Shown here piece after piece: positions 1-6,739 of a DNA stretch of 7,327 nt (position 1 is its first letter; the number at the start of each line of letters is the position of its first letter). The stretch is taken from NCBI GenBank assembly GCA_012735355.1, contig JAAYHP010000128.1:1-7327 (forward strand), in the 5' to 3' direction. This stretch comes from Lysinibacillus sp. (GTDB taxonomy: Bacteria > Bacillota > Bacilli > Bacillales_A > Planococcaceae). The translations under genes and the position numbers were made by a program. The notes beneath the pieces are model-generated. The model saw nothing but the letters and a program-made list of their open reading frames with translations. It had not been told where the DNA came from and searched no databases.

Positions 1-606
1 ATTACGGGCAACCCTTTATCGGATTTAAAAGCTGAAGAAGAGAAACCAGATGTAATATTACTAACACACGGTCATAACGACCATGTTGGTGATACAATTC
101 AACTAACTAAGGCAATCAATTCACAAGTTGTAGCGTTGAATGAACTCGCTGTTTATTTGCAAAAACAAGGTGTTAACGCACATCCAATGGGTGTTGGAGG
201 AGCATATGAGTTTCCTTTTGGTAAAGTAAAATATACCCTTGCATTTCATGGTTCCATTTATGAAACAGAAACGGAAGTCATTAATACAGGAAACCCAGGT
301 GGAATTCTGTTTTACGCGGAAGGTTTAACAATTTACCATGCGGGAGATACAGCTTTATTTTGCGATATGAAGTTAATCGGGGATCGCAATGATATTGACG
401 TTGCCTTCTTACCGATTGGTGATAACTTCACAATGGGTCCAGAAGATGCAGCGTATGCTGTTGAATTGTTAAAGCCAAAAACAGTTGTTCCAATCCATTA
501 CAATACATTCCCACTCATTAAACAAGATCCAAATGATTTTGCAAAACTTGTGAAAAATAGTAAAGTACAAATATTGCAACCTGGAGACAAAGTAGAGCTA
601 CCTTAA
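1..606 (+). CDS. ytkL: UPF0173 metal-dependent hydrolase YtkL, 5'-truncated by the window edge
   Basis: The reading frame is open from base 1, so the gene starts upstream; 201 residues are visible and the family is about 226 long, so roughly 25 N-terminal residues are missing. The first visible ATG in frame (136) is not the start, because it lies after the catalytic motif. Metallo-beta-lactamase fold signatures are present (numbering from base 1): THGHNDH with H23, H25, D27 and H28, a further His at 83 (AFHGS), YHAGDT with H113 and D116, and PIHYNTFP with H166. These are the expected ligands of a two-metal site. The family is cytosolic and its substrate is not established. There is no signal peptide in the visible part. 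It ends in TAA and is followed by its own terminator, so it is probably not cotranscribed with ytoI. Family assignment is firm; the symbol rests on similarity and neighbourhood. Confidence 0.93.
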   Translation: MTGNPLSDLKAEEEKPDVILLTHGHNDHVGDTIQLTKAINSQVVALNELAVYLQKQGVNAHPMGVGGAYEFPFGKVKYTLAFHGSIYETETEVINTGNPGGILFYAEGLTIYHAGDTALFCDMKLIGDRNDIDVAFLPIGDNFTMGPEDAAYAVELLKPKTVVPIHYNTFPLIKQDPNDFAKLVKNSKVQILQPGDKVELP

Positions 607-650
607 TAGCTGAATGAAACATATACCATCATTTTGAAATAAATAGAAAA

Positions 651-720
651 GAGAAAGTAAGTTATAGGGATGACTGTACTAGTCAAGAAAAAACTCTGTA
701 ACTGCTTTCTCGATTTTTTT
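651..720 (+). terminator. Intrinsic terminator after ytkL with a long forked hairpin
   Basis: The arms 651-669 and 694-711 pair over about 18 bp with one bulged A (660) and a few G-U pairs. The 24-nt loop holds a second small hairpin, TGACT (671-675) with AGTCA (681-685). A run of seven T follows at 714-720, two bases after the stem. It lies 45 bases after the ytkL stop and just before the ytoI promoter. The most likely role is insulation of ytoI from ytkL. The loop is larger than usual for a simple terminator. Confidence 0.8.
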
Positions 721-739
721 CTATACATACTTGAAAATA

Positions 740-748
740 TGGTACACT
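740..748 (+). promoter_or_regulatory. Extended -10 promoter for ytoI
   Basis: TGG at 740-742 followed by TACACT (743-748) fits a sigma-A extended -10 (TGn plus a 4/6 match to TATAAT). The -35 position (about 719-725) is weak, which is common with extended -10 elements. Transcription would start near 755, giving a leader of about 30 nt. Inferred from sequence only. Confidence 0.55.
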
Positions 749-774
749 ATGGGAAGAGAAAGTACGATGAAAAT

Positions 775-781
775 AGGTGAT
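775..781 (+). promoter_or_regulatory. Ribosome binding site that sets the ytoI start
   Basis: AGGTGAT lies a few bases before the ATG at 786. The in-frame GTG at 777 sits inside this site and has no good Shine-Dalgarno sequence of its own, so ATG 786 is preferred. Confidence 0.75.
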
Positions 782-785
782 ATCG

Positions 786-2093
786 ATGTCAACAAAACAC
801 GAAAAAATATTGCAATATATCGAGTCACTACCCGTTGGCGAAAAAATTTCAGTTCGACAAATTGCGAAAGAATTGCAAGTAAGTGAAGGGACAGCTTACC
901 GAGCGATTAAAGAAGCGGAAAATCGAAGTTTAGTAAGCTCCATTGAACGCGTTGGAACGATTCGAATTGAAAAGAAAAAGAAAGAAAATATCGAACGTTT
1001 AACTTTCGCAGAAATCGTCAATATCGTAGATGGTCAAGTACTCGGTGGAAAAGCAGGATTACATAAAACTTTAAATAAGTTTGTTATCGGTGCCATGCAA
1101 CTTGAAGACATGATGCGGTATACAGATGCAGGAAGCCTTCTTATTGTAGGTAACCGCTTTAAAGCTCATCATAACGCATTATTAACAGGTGCAGCCGTAC
1201 TGATTACAGGTGGGTTTGATACGACGGAAGAAAACAAAAAACTTGCCGATGAATTAGAACTTCCAATTATCTCCTCTAGTTATGATACGTTTACAGTTGC
1301 AACAATGATTAACCGTGCTATTTACGATCAGCTGATTAAAAAAGACATCTTATTAATAGAAGATATTTATGTTCCTCTCGAAGATACGGCAATGTTGAAA
1401 AGCGGTCAAACAATTGCACATTTCCATGCATTGAATGCCCACACGACCCATGGTGCGTTTCCAGTTGTATCAAAAAATAATAAATTAGTTGGTATTGTAA
1501 CAGCAAAAGACGTGATTGGTAAAGATGAAACGGAACTTATTGATAAAGTGATGACGAAGCAACCGATTTCTGTATCAATGAAAACGAGTGTTGCTACAGC
1601 TGGACACCGCATGATTTGGGAAGGTATTGATTTATTGCCGGTCGTTGATGAAGATGGATTTTTACAAGGCGTGATTAGTCGACAAGATGTATTGAAAGCA
1701 TTGCAAACAGCTCAACATCAACCTCAACATGGTGAAACGATTGACGATATTGTAAAAGGTGAAATGAAAGTTCTTGGGGATAATGAAGTAGTTGTAGAGT
1801 TTACAGTTACACCACAAGTGACAAATCAATATGGAGCAATTTCCTATGGTGCCTTTACAACTTTGTTAACGGAAGTCGGGTTGATTGCATTGAAAAGAAG
1901 AAAACGGGGCGATGCGGTATTAGAAAATATATCGACATATTTTATTAAGCCAATCCAAATGGAAAATGTATTGAAAGTTGTGCCCCATATTTTAGATATG
2001 AGCCGTAAGTTCGTGAAAATGGATTTTGACGTATATAGCGAGGAAGTTCTTGCGGGGAAAGCGATGGCTACATTCCAATTGCTTGACCGTTAA
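786..2093 (+). CDS. ytoI: YtoI-like protein: winged HTH, DRTGG, two CBS domains and hotdog domain
   Basis: A 435-residue protein beginning MSTKHEKIL, which matches the start of B. subtilis YtoI as I recall it. Visible order: residues 1-60 a winged helix-turn-helix (ISVRQIAKEL, then SEGTAYRAIKEAE as recognition helix); about 70-185 a DRTGG domain with LITGGF at 139-144; about 196-247 and 256-310 two CBS repeats (FPVVSKNNKLVGIVTAKDV and LPVVDEDGFLQGVISRQDV); about 328-435 a hotdog fold of the thioesterase type (GAISYGAFTTLLTEVG). CBS pairs usually bind adenine nucleotides, and hotdog domains bind or cleave acyl-CoA thioesters. I infer a cytosolic sensor, perhaps a DNA-binding regulator, but no function is established that I know of. 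There are no membrane segments. The gene is apparently monocistronic, with its own promoter and a terminator shared with convergent ytpI. A longer GTG start at 777 (438 residues) is less likely. Confidence 0.93.
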   Translation: MSTKHEKILQYIESLPVGEKISVRQIAKELQVSEGTAYRAIKEAENRSLVSSIERVGTIRIEKKKKENIERLTFAEIVNIVDGQVLGGKAGLHKTLNKFVIGAMQLEDMMRYTDAGSLLIVGNRFKAHHNALLTGAAVLITGGFDTTEENKKLADELELPIISSSYDTFTVATMINRAIYDQLIKKDILLIEDIYVPLEDTAMLKSGQTIAHFHALNAHTTHGAFPVVSKNNKLVGIVTAKDVIGKDETELIDKVMTKQPISVSMKTSVATAGHRMIWEGIDLLPVVDEDGFLQGVISRQDVLKALQTAQHQPQHGETIDDIVKGEMKVLGDNEVVVEFTVTPQVTNQYGAISYGAFTTLLTEVGLIALKRRKRGDAVLENISTYFIKPIQMENVLKVVPHILDMSRKFVKMDFDVYSEEVLAGKAMATFQLLDR

Positions 2094-2096
2094 ATA

Positions 2097-2128
2097 AAAA
2101 AAGCAATATGTATATATATTGCTTTTTT
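2097..2128. terminator. Bidirectional terminator between convergent ytoI and ytpI
   Basis: A perfect 13-bp inverted repeat, with arms 2097-2109 and 2116-2128 around the loop GTATAT. The plus strand ends in T6 (2123-2128). The minus strand reads out into a T-rich run through 2096-2102. It starts four bases after the ytoI stop and lies 14 bases beyond the end of ytpI, so it can serve both genes. Confidence 0.88.
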
Positions 2129-2142
2129 GTACGGCCTATTGT

Positions 2143-2451
2143 TTATTGTCTGTTTAATTCGTATTCTTGTTGCACAAATTTTCCTTCATGTTTTGCTCGT
2201 TTGAAGCTGAAATATGCTTCCATGAAACCTATAATAACGAATACGATTCCAACAAGGTAACCTACTAAAGTATCTTGTACGATAAAGGTATTTAATCCGA
2301 AAAATATGACGAAGAGTCCTAGAGCAACACCGGCTTTCGCTTTATACCATTTCTTTTGGATTGGTAATGTTGAACGGAATTGCTTCGTTTTAAAGTAGAA
2401 ATATGCCATAAATGAACAGACAATTAATACGATAAATAAAGCATTTAACAT
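2143..2451 (-). CDS. ytpI: YtpI-family small membrane protein
   Basis: A 102-residue protein with three hydrophobic segments at about 1-20, 38-58 and 62-81. Short charged linkers separate them (KTKQFRS, then IQKKWYKAK) and a basic, polar tail follows (FKRAKHEGKFVQQEYELNRQ). This size, the three-helix layout and its position between ytoI and nrnA match the YtpI-like family of Bacillales, whose function is unknown. By the positive-inside rule the 21-37 loop and the C-terminal tail should be cytoplasmic only if segments 2 and 3 form a hairpin, which their spacing allows. The ATG is preceded by AGGGAGGG at 2458-2465 (minus strand) with good spacing, so the start is secure. It is transcribed against ytoI and away from nrnA. 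No catalytic motif is visible. Confidence 0.88.
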   Translation of the reverse strand: MLNALFIVLIVCSFMAYFYFKTKQFRSTLPIQKKWYKAKAGVALGLFVIFFGLNTFIVQDTLVGYLVGIVFVIIGFMEAYFSFKRAKHEGKFVQQEYELNRQ

Positions 2452-2480
2452 AAAAGACCCTCCCTAGACTAACTAAAATT

Positions 2481-2510
2481 ATTGTAACGATTTTTTCGCA
2501 AAAATGCTAA
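2481..2510 (-). promoter_or_regulatory. Putative sigma-A promoter for ytpI
   Basis: On the minus strand, TTAGCA (2510-2505, 4/6 to TTGACA) and TACAAT (2486-2481, 5/6 to TATAAT) are separated by 18 bases. The start would fall about 30 nt before the ytpI ATG. The -35 overlaps the -10 proposed for nrnA on the other strand. Confidence 0.5.
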
Positions 2511-2513
2511 TAT
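2505..2513 (+). promoter_or_regulatory. Putative extended -10 promoter for nrnA-dnaE
   Basis: TGC (2505-2507) followed by TAATAT (2508-2513) resembles an extended -10. The best -35, TTGTAA at 2482-2487, is 20 bases away, which is too long to be optimal. The assignment is tentative, but some promoter must lie in this 99-bp divergent gap because ytpI points the other way. Confidence 0.4.
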
Positions 2514-2538
2514 AGATAAAAATATTTCACCATGATTT

Positions 2539-2544
2539 GGAGGG
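2539..2544 (+). promoter_or_regulatory. Ribosome binding site for the TTG start of nrnA
   Basis: GGAGGG, six bases before TTG at 2551. It supports use of the rare TTG start, and the protein then begins MKRQIIDTIEQYDTIILHRH, in register with the family N-terminus. Confidence 0.8.
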
Positions 2545-2550
2545 TAAACT

Positions 2551-3495
2551 TTGAAAAGACAAATCATTGACACAATTGAACAATACGATACAATTATTCT
2601 TCACAGACATATTCGACCAGATCCGGATGCATACGGCTCACAATTCGGATTAAAGACATTAATCGAAATCAATTATCCAAATAAGCAAGTGTATGCAGTA
2701 GGCAGCCACGACGAATTGTTATCTTATATTGAACGTCCAGATACGATTGATGATGCACTTTATTCAGGTGCCCTCGTCATTGTAACGGATACGGCGAATA
2801 CAGAGAGAATTGATGATGAGCGTTATTCAATGGGTGATTATTTAATTAAAATCGATCACCATCCAAACGATGATACATACGGTGATTTGTTGTGGGTAAA
2901 CACAGATGCAAGTTCATGTAGTGAAATGATTTATGAACTATATGAAGAAGGTGCAAAATATAAAAATTGGAAAATGTCTGACCACGCTGCGAAAGTCCTT
3001 TTTGCGGGAATTGTTGGAGACACAGGTCGATTTTTATATCCTAGCACATCAAAAAGAACCTTTGAAATTGCAGGGCAATTAGTAAGTTATAATTTTGATC
3101 GCGATGAAATCTTTAATGGCATGTATGAAATGGAATCGAATTTATTAAAGTTGCAAGGGTATTTTTATCAAAACTTTGTGATGGATGAAAATGGCGCAGC
3201 TTATATTAAGTTGCCAAAGGAATTGTTAACAGAATTCAATGTGACAACTTCGGAAACATCAGCTTTAGTAGGTTCATTGAGCAACATTAAAGGTGTTCGA
3301 GCGTGGGCAATTTTTGTAGAAGAGCAAGATGAAATTCGCGTTCGACTGCGCTCAAAAGGTCCAATTATTAATGAGCTAGCAAAGAAATACCATGGTGGCG
3401 GACATCCCCTAGCATCGGGAGCGACTGCATATTCTTGGGATGAAGTAGATAACATCATAGCTGATTTAAAAGAACTATGTAAAAATGAAAAATAA
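2551..3495 (+). CDS. nrnA: NrnA: DHH/DHHA1 oligoribonuclease and pAp phosphatase
   Basis: A 314-residue cytosolic protein of normal family length (B. subtilis NrnA/YtqI is about 313). The DHH domain has all expected metal ligands: H18/H20 and D24/D26 in HRHIRPDPDA, D80 in VTDTAN, D102-H103-H104 in IDHHP, and D157 in GDTGRF. The C-terminal DHHA1 domain ends with GGGHPLASGA (282-291), the substrate-binding loop. In the family this Mn-dependent enzyme degrades RNA of a few nucleotides and linear dinucleotides, and dephosphorylates pAp (3'-phosphoadenosine 5'-phosphate) to AMP. pAp arises from sulfate assimilation and from holo-ACP synthesis. It replaces Orn and CysQ functions in Bacillota. The stop lies 20 nt before the dnaE start with no terminator between, so the two are likely cotranscribed. 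In B. subtilis ytrH and ytrI separate these genes; here they do not. Confidence 0.96.
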   Translation: MKRQIIDTIEQYDTIILHRHIRPDPDAYGSQFGLKTLIEINYPNKQVYAVGSHDELLSYIERPDTIDDALYSGALVIVTDTANTERIDDERYSMGDYLIKIDHHPNDDTYGDLLWVNTDASSCSEMIYELYEEGAKYKNWKMSDHAAKVLFAGIVGDTGRFLYPSTSKRTFEIAGQLVSYNFDRDEIFNGMYEMESNLLKLQGYFYQNFVMDENGAAYIKLPKELLTEFNVTTSETSALVGSLSNIKGVRAWAIFVEEQDEIRVRLRSKGPIINELAKKYHGGGHPLASGATAYSWDEVDNIIADLKELCKNEK

Positions 3496-3501
3496 TTTTT
3501 T

Positions 3502-3508
3502 AGGAGGG
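3502..3508 (+). promoter_or_regulatory. Ribosome binding site for the GTG start of dnaE
   Basis: AGGAGGG, seven bases before GTG at 3516, inside the 20-nt nrnA-dnaE gap. The ATG at 3509 is closed at once by TAG, so GTG 3516 is the start. Confidence 0.82.
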
Positions 3509-3515
3509 ATGTAGG

Positions 3516-6500
3516 GTGTCCATATATCCGCAAATACGAACAAGTGCAGATTTATTAAAGAGTACGATTCGTATGGAAGAACTCATCCCTTTTCTAATAG
3601 AGCAAAAGGCAGAAGCTTGTGCAATCGTTAATTCGAAACTGTACGGGCTTTTGCCTTTTTACCACGGTTTAAAAGGTGCAGGTATAAAACCGGTTTTAGG
3701 ATTAACGGTGCGTGTTCAATTTGAAGAAGGAGACCCGCTCCCTTTACTTATTTATGCACAAACAAATATAGGTTATAAAAATTTGTTAAAAATTTCAAGT
3801 GCTATCGCCATAAGGGAAGATGAATTATTGCCCATCCGTTGGTTAAAAGGCTACTCCGACGGGATTATTGTAGTGATTCCTGTTTTAAATGAAGGGGCAG
3901 CTTGGCTACAACATCGAGAAGGCATGTTAGAGTTGCATAGGATTTTCCAACAACGTTTATGGCTCGGTATCTCGAGAGTAGGTGGAGTAAAATCCCTCAT
4001 GGAAGAAGAAGCGATTGTTATTAGTGAAAAGATGAATGTTAAAATGATCGCACTTCACGAATGCAAGTTTTTGAAGCGGGAAGATGCCTTTAGTTATAAA
4101 GTGGCGAAAAGCATCGATACGGGAATAAAACTAAGCGATGATGCTTCCGATGAAGAATATAAAAATTATTTTATGCCAACGAGTAAAGAGTGGATGGAGT
4201 GGTTTCAAGACCATCCAGAATGGCTTGAAGAAACGAGAAAAATGCTTTTGAGTTGTCACGTTGAAATAGAGCAATATGGTCACATCATGCCGAAGTTTCC
4301 TTTACAAAATGGAGAAAGTGCTGAAAATGTGTTAGCGAAGCTCGCTTTCGCCGGACTGAAAGAGCGATTAAAAACAAATAATCTCCATGAAACTTACGTG
4401 AAAAGATTGCAATATGAATTAGACATCATATTTTCAATGGGATATGCGGATTATTTTTTAATCGTTGCAGATTTTATGAAGTATGCACGAGAACAAAAAA
4501 TTTTAACGGGGCCAGGGAGAGGTTCTTCTGCCGGTTCCCTCGTAGCCTATGCATTATACATTACCCAAGTGGACCCGATTCGGTACGGGTTATTGTTTGA
4601 ACGATTTTTAAATCCGGAACGAATCACGATGCCAGATATTGATATTGATTTTGTCGATACGAGAAGGCAAGAAGTGATACAGTACGTAGCACAAAAATAT
4701 GGGAAGAAACATGTGGCGCAAATTATTACCTTTGGTACATTATCTGCAAAAGCGGTCGCTAGAGATGTGGCAAGAATGTTTAATTTCGAGTCTGAAACAC
4801 TAGAAATGATTTCCCGACTCATCCCGAATAAATTAGGCATTACATTAAGAGAAGCTTACAACTCTAGTGAACCTTTACGAAAATGGATTGAAGCTGAAGA
4901 TATAAGAAAACGTTGGTTCGAGGTGGCATTAAAGTTAGAAGGGTTGCCACGAAACGCTTCTACCCATGCGGCTGGTGTTGTTTTAAGTCCGATGCCCCTT
5001 GTCGAAGTTATTCCAATTGAACAAGGTAATGAAGGTATATATATTACCCAATGGCCGATGCAAGAAGTGGAGCAAATGGGCCTTCTGAAAATGGATTTTC
5101 TCGGATTGAGAAATTTAACGATGATTGAGCAAATTCGTAAAACAATATATTATGCTCGAAATAAATTTATTGATTTGTATGAAATCCCGTTGAACGATGA
5201 AAAAACCTTTCAATTATTGCAACAAGGGGATACAGCAGGAATTTTCCAATTGGAATCCGAGGGGATGAAAAAAGCATTAATCGAAATTGTGCCTACACAA
5301 TTTTCGGATATTGTTGCTGTGAACGCTTTGTATAGACCGGGTCCAATGCAATTTATTTCCGTATATGCTGCTAGAAAAAAAGGGTTGGAGCAAGTGAAAA
5401 TGCCTCACCCGGATTTAGCGCCGATTTTAGAAGAGACTTATGGAATTATCGTTTATCAAGAGCAAATTATGCAAATAGCTCACGCTTTAGCAGGGTTTAC
5501 GTTAGGTCAAGCGGATTTACTTAGAAGGGCAGTGAGTAAGAAAAAAAGAGAAGTATTGGAGGAACAAAGGGCTGCCTTTGTGAACGGAGCAGTGGCGAAA
5601 GGATATTCACAATCTGTGGCGGAGTTGGTTTATAAAGATATTGTCCGCTTTGCTGACTACGGATTTGCTAAAAGCCATGCCGTTGCCTACAGCATGATTT
5701 CTTATCAAATGGCTTATTTTAAAGCTAACTACCCTGTGGAGTTTTACGCAGCGATGATGACCTTTGCAACAGGAAATCAAGAAAAGCTATTTTCTCTTAT
5801 TGTAGAGGCGCGGAATAAAGGAATTTCTATATTGCCTCCTTCCCTCCATAAAAGTAAAGGGGTATTTACGGTAGAACGAAATCAAATTCGCTTTAGCTTA
5901 TCTGCAATTAAGGGAGTGTCGCAATCCTTTTTGAAAAAAGTGTCGCAAGCTCTTGGAGAAGCTGGGCCATTTGATGATTTATTTGACTTAGCTGTTTCTT
6001 TAAGTGGAATTCATTTCACTCGGAAAAACATTGAGCCTTTAATTAAAGCGGGAGCGTTAGATGACTTCGGTAAAGATCGAGCAACGCTTCTTGCTTCAAT
6101 CGAAGCAGCAGAAAAACATGCAAAAATTGTACGGCCAACGGAGGAAGAAGATTTATTTTCTTCCCAAAGCTCCCTATTCGGTAAGCCGAAATATTTGGAT
6201 GCAGAACCGATTCCAAATGCGATGAAATTGCAATTTGAAAAGGAAGTATTAGGTTTTTACTTATCGGAGCATCCAGTGACGAAAATTCGCACAGCATTAT
6301 CGATAAGAGGAAGTACTTTAACTATTAAAAAATACCCGCAAAACAGTTTCGTTCAACTCGTTGGGATGGTAGAATCGTTACGGCAAATTCGGACGAAAAA
6401 AGGGGAGTTAATGGCTTTTGTCCAAGTGCAAGATGAATATGGGTCCATTTCAATCACCTTGTTTCCGAAACAATATAATGATTGTATCGGTTGGATAAAG

Positions 6501-6590
6501 GAAGAGGCCCTCATATACATTGAAGGAAATTTAGAATACCGCTACAATCAACCGCAAATTAAAGCAAAAATAATAAAAAAAGTTCAATAG
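3516..6590 (+). CDS. dnaE: DNA polymerase III alpha subunit DnaE (DnaE1 class)
   Basis: A 1024-residue family C replicative polymerase. In Bacillales DnaE adds the first DNA to RNA primers before PolC takes over; it has no 3'-5' exonuclease domain, and none is seen here. Domains: 1 to about 270 PHP; about 270-560 palm with TGPGRGSSAGSLVAY (331-345), PDIDIDF with D374, D376 and D378, and the third catalytic Asp at D527 in LLKMDFLGL; about 560-810 thumb and fingers with YRPGPM (606-611), IVYQEQIM (645-652) and LLRRAVSKKK; about 815-865 helix-hairpin-helix; QSSLF at 884-888, the likely beta-clamp motif; about 940-1020 OB fold. Two oddities: the PHP metal ligands are replaced (YPQIRTS for HxH, NSK for the DDH region, HECK for DVH), and the protein stops after the OB fold, about 90 residues earlier than B. 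subtilis DnaE (1115). The polymerase core looks intact, so it should be active. Confidence 0.97.
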   Translation: MSIYPQIRTSADLLKSTIRMEELIPFLIEQKAEACAIVNSKLYGLLPFYHGLKGAGIKPVLGLTVRVQFEEGDPLPLLIYAQTNIGYKNLLKISSAIAIREDELLPIRWLKGYSDGIIVVIPVLNEGAAWLQHREGMLELHRIFQQRLWLGISRVGGVKSLMEEEAIVISEKMNVKMIALHECKFLKREDAFSYKVAKSIDTGIKLSDDASDEEYKNYFMPTSKEWMEWFQDHPEWLEETRKMLLSCHVEIEQYGHIMPKFPLQNGESAENVLAKLAFAGLKERLKTNNLHETYVKRLQYELDIIFSMGYADYFLIVADFMKYAREQKILTGPGRGSSAGSLVAYALYITQVDPIRYGLLFERFLNPERITMPDIDIDFVDTRRQEVIQYVAQKYGKKHVAQIITFGTLSAKAVARDVARMFNFESETLEMISRLIPNKLGITLREAYNSSEPLRKWIEAEDIRKRWFEVALKLEGLPRNASTHAAGVVLSPMPLVEVIPIEQGNEGIYITQWPMQEVEQMGLLKMDFLGLRNLTMIEQIRKTIYYARNKFIDLYEIPLNDEKTFQLLQQGDTAGIFQLESEGMKKALIEIVPTQFSDIVAVNALYRPGPMQFISVYAARKKGLEQVKMPHPDLAPILEETYGIIVYQEQIMQIAHALAGFTLGQADLLRRAVSKKKREVLEEQRAAFVNGAVAKGYSQSVAELVYKDIVRFADYGFAKSHAVAYSMISYQMAYFKANYPVEFYAAMMTFATGNQEKLFSLIVEARNKGISILPPSLHKSKGVFTVERNQIRFSLSAIKGVSQSFLKKVSQALGEAGPFDDLFDLAVSLSGIHFTRKNIEPLIKAGALDDFGKDRATLLASIEAAEKHAKIVRPTEEEDLFSSQSSLFGKPKYLDAEPIPNAMKLQFEKEVLGFYLSEHPVTKIRTALSIRGSTLTIKKYPQNSFVQLVGMVESLRQIRTKKGELMAFVQVQDEYGSISITLFPKQYNDCIGWIKEEALIYIEGNLEYRYNQPQIKAKIIKKVQ

Positions 6591-6614
6591 CGAGATTTTT
6601 TTGTTTGATATTAC

Positions 6615-6643
6615 AAAAACTGTGCATTTTTGCACAGTTTTTT
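6615..6643 (+). terminator. Strong intrinsic terminator of the nrnA-dnaE unit
   Basis: A perfect 12-bp stem (6615-6626 with 6631-6642) closed by a TTTT loop, with six T at 6638-6643. It begins 24 bases after the dnaE stop. It separates dnaE from the following regulator, which must therefore have its own promoter. Confidence 0.93.
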
Positions 6644-6678
6644 CTTTACAAAGGAGAAAACTTTTTGTAAACTTAACG

Positions 6679-6697
6679 AAAGTGGTCTGACCACTTT
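6679..6697. promoter_or_regulatory. FadR-type operator, perfect 19-bp palindrome
   Basis: AAAGTGGTC-T-GACCACTTT is a perfect inverted repeat with 9-bp arms around one T. Its core TGGTCTGACCA fits the FadR-subfamily GntR operator pattern (TGGTnnGACCA), as known for FadR, PdhR and LldR. It sits 42 bases before the ATG of a FadR-type gene, with an AT-rich AATAAT (6703-6708) just downstream that could be a -10. Binding here would cover the -35 region, which implies autorepression. There is no clean -35 of its own. Confidence 0.82.
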
Positions 6698-6739
6698 TGA
6701 TTAATAATAAAACGGGATTGTTCGGAACATGAGGTGAAC

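Noticed and set aside
136..606. ATG at 136 as the start of the first gene
   Set aside because: The frame is open back to base 1 and the essential HxHxDH motif (67-84) lies upstream of this ATG, so the gene begins before the window.
607..785. T-box or other riboswitch in the leader before ytoI
   Set aside because: The hairpin lies upstream of the proposed promoter, and no T-box sequence or known aptamer core is visible.
767..886. ATG at 767 opening a 39-codon frame over the start of ytoI
   Set aside because: It has only a weak ribosome binding site, an unconvincing product, and overlaps the well-supported ytoI start in another frame. A leader peptide cannot be fully excluded.
1406..1612. Minus-strand open frame inside ytoI
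   Set aside because: It lies wholly opposite the conserved CBS coding region and has no recognisable domain or ribosome binding site.
3201..3533. Minus-strand open frame over the end of nrnA
   Set aside because: It mirrors conserved nrnA sequence, including the GGGHP loop, and its product resembles no family.
4547..4840. Minus-strand open frame inside dnaE
   Set aside because: It lies opposite the catalytic palm region and is explained by codon bias of dnaE.
6560..6614. Frameshift truncating dnaE
   Set aside because: The stop is followed within 24 bases by a perfect terminator stem, leaving no room for a displaced 90-residue tail.
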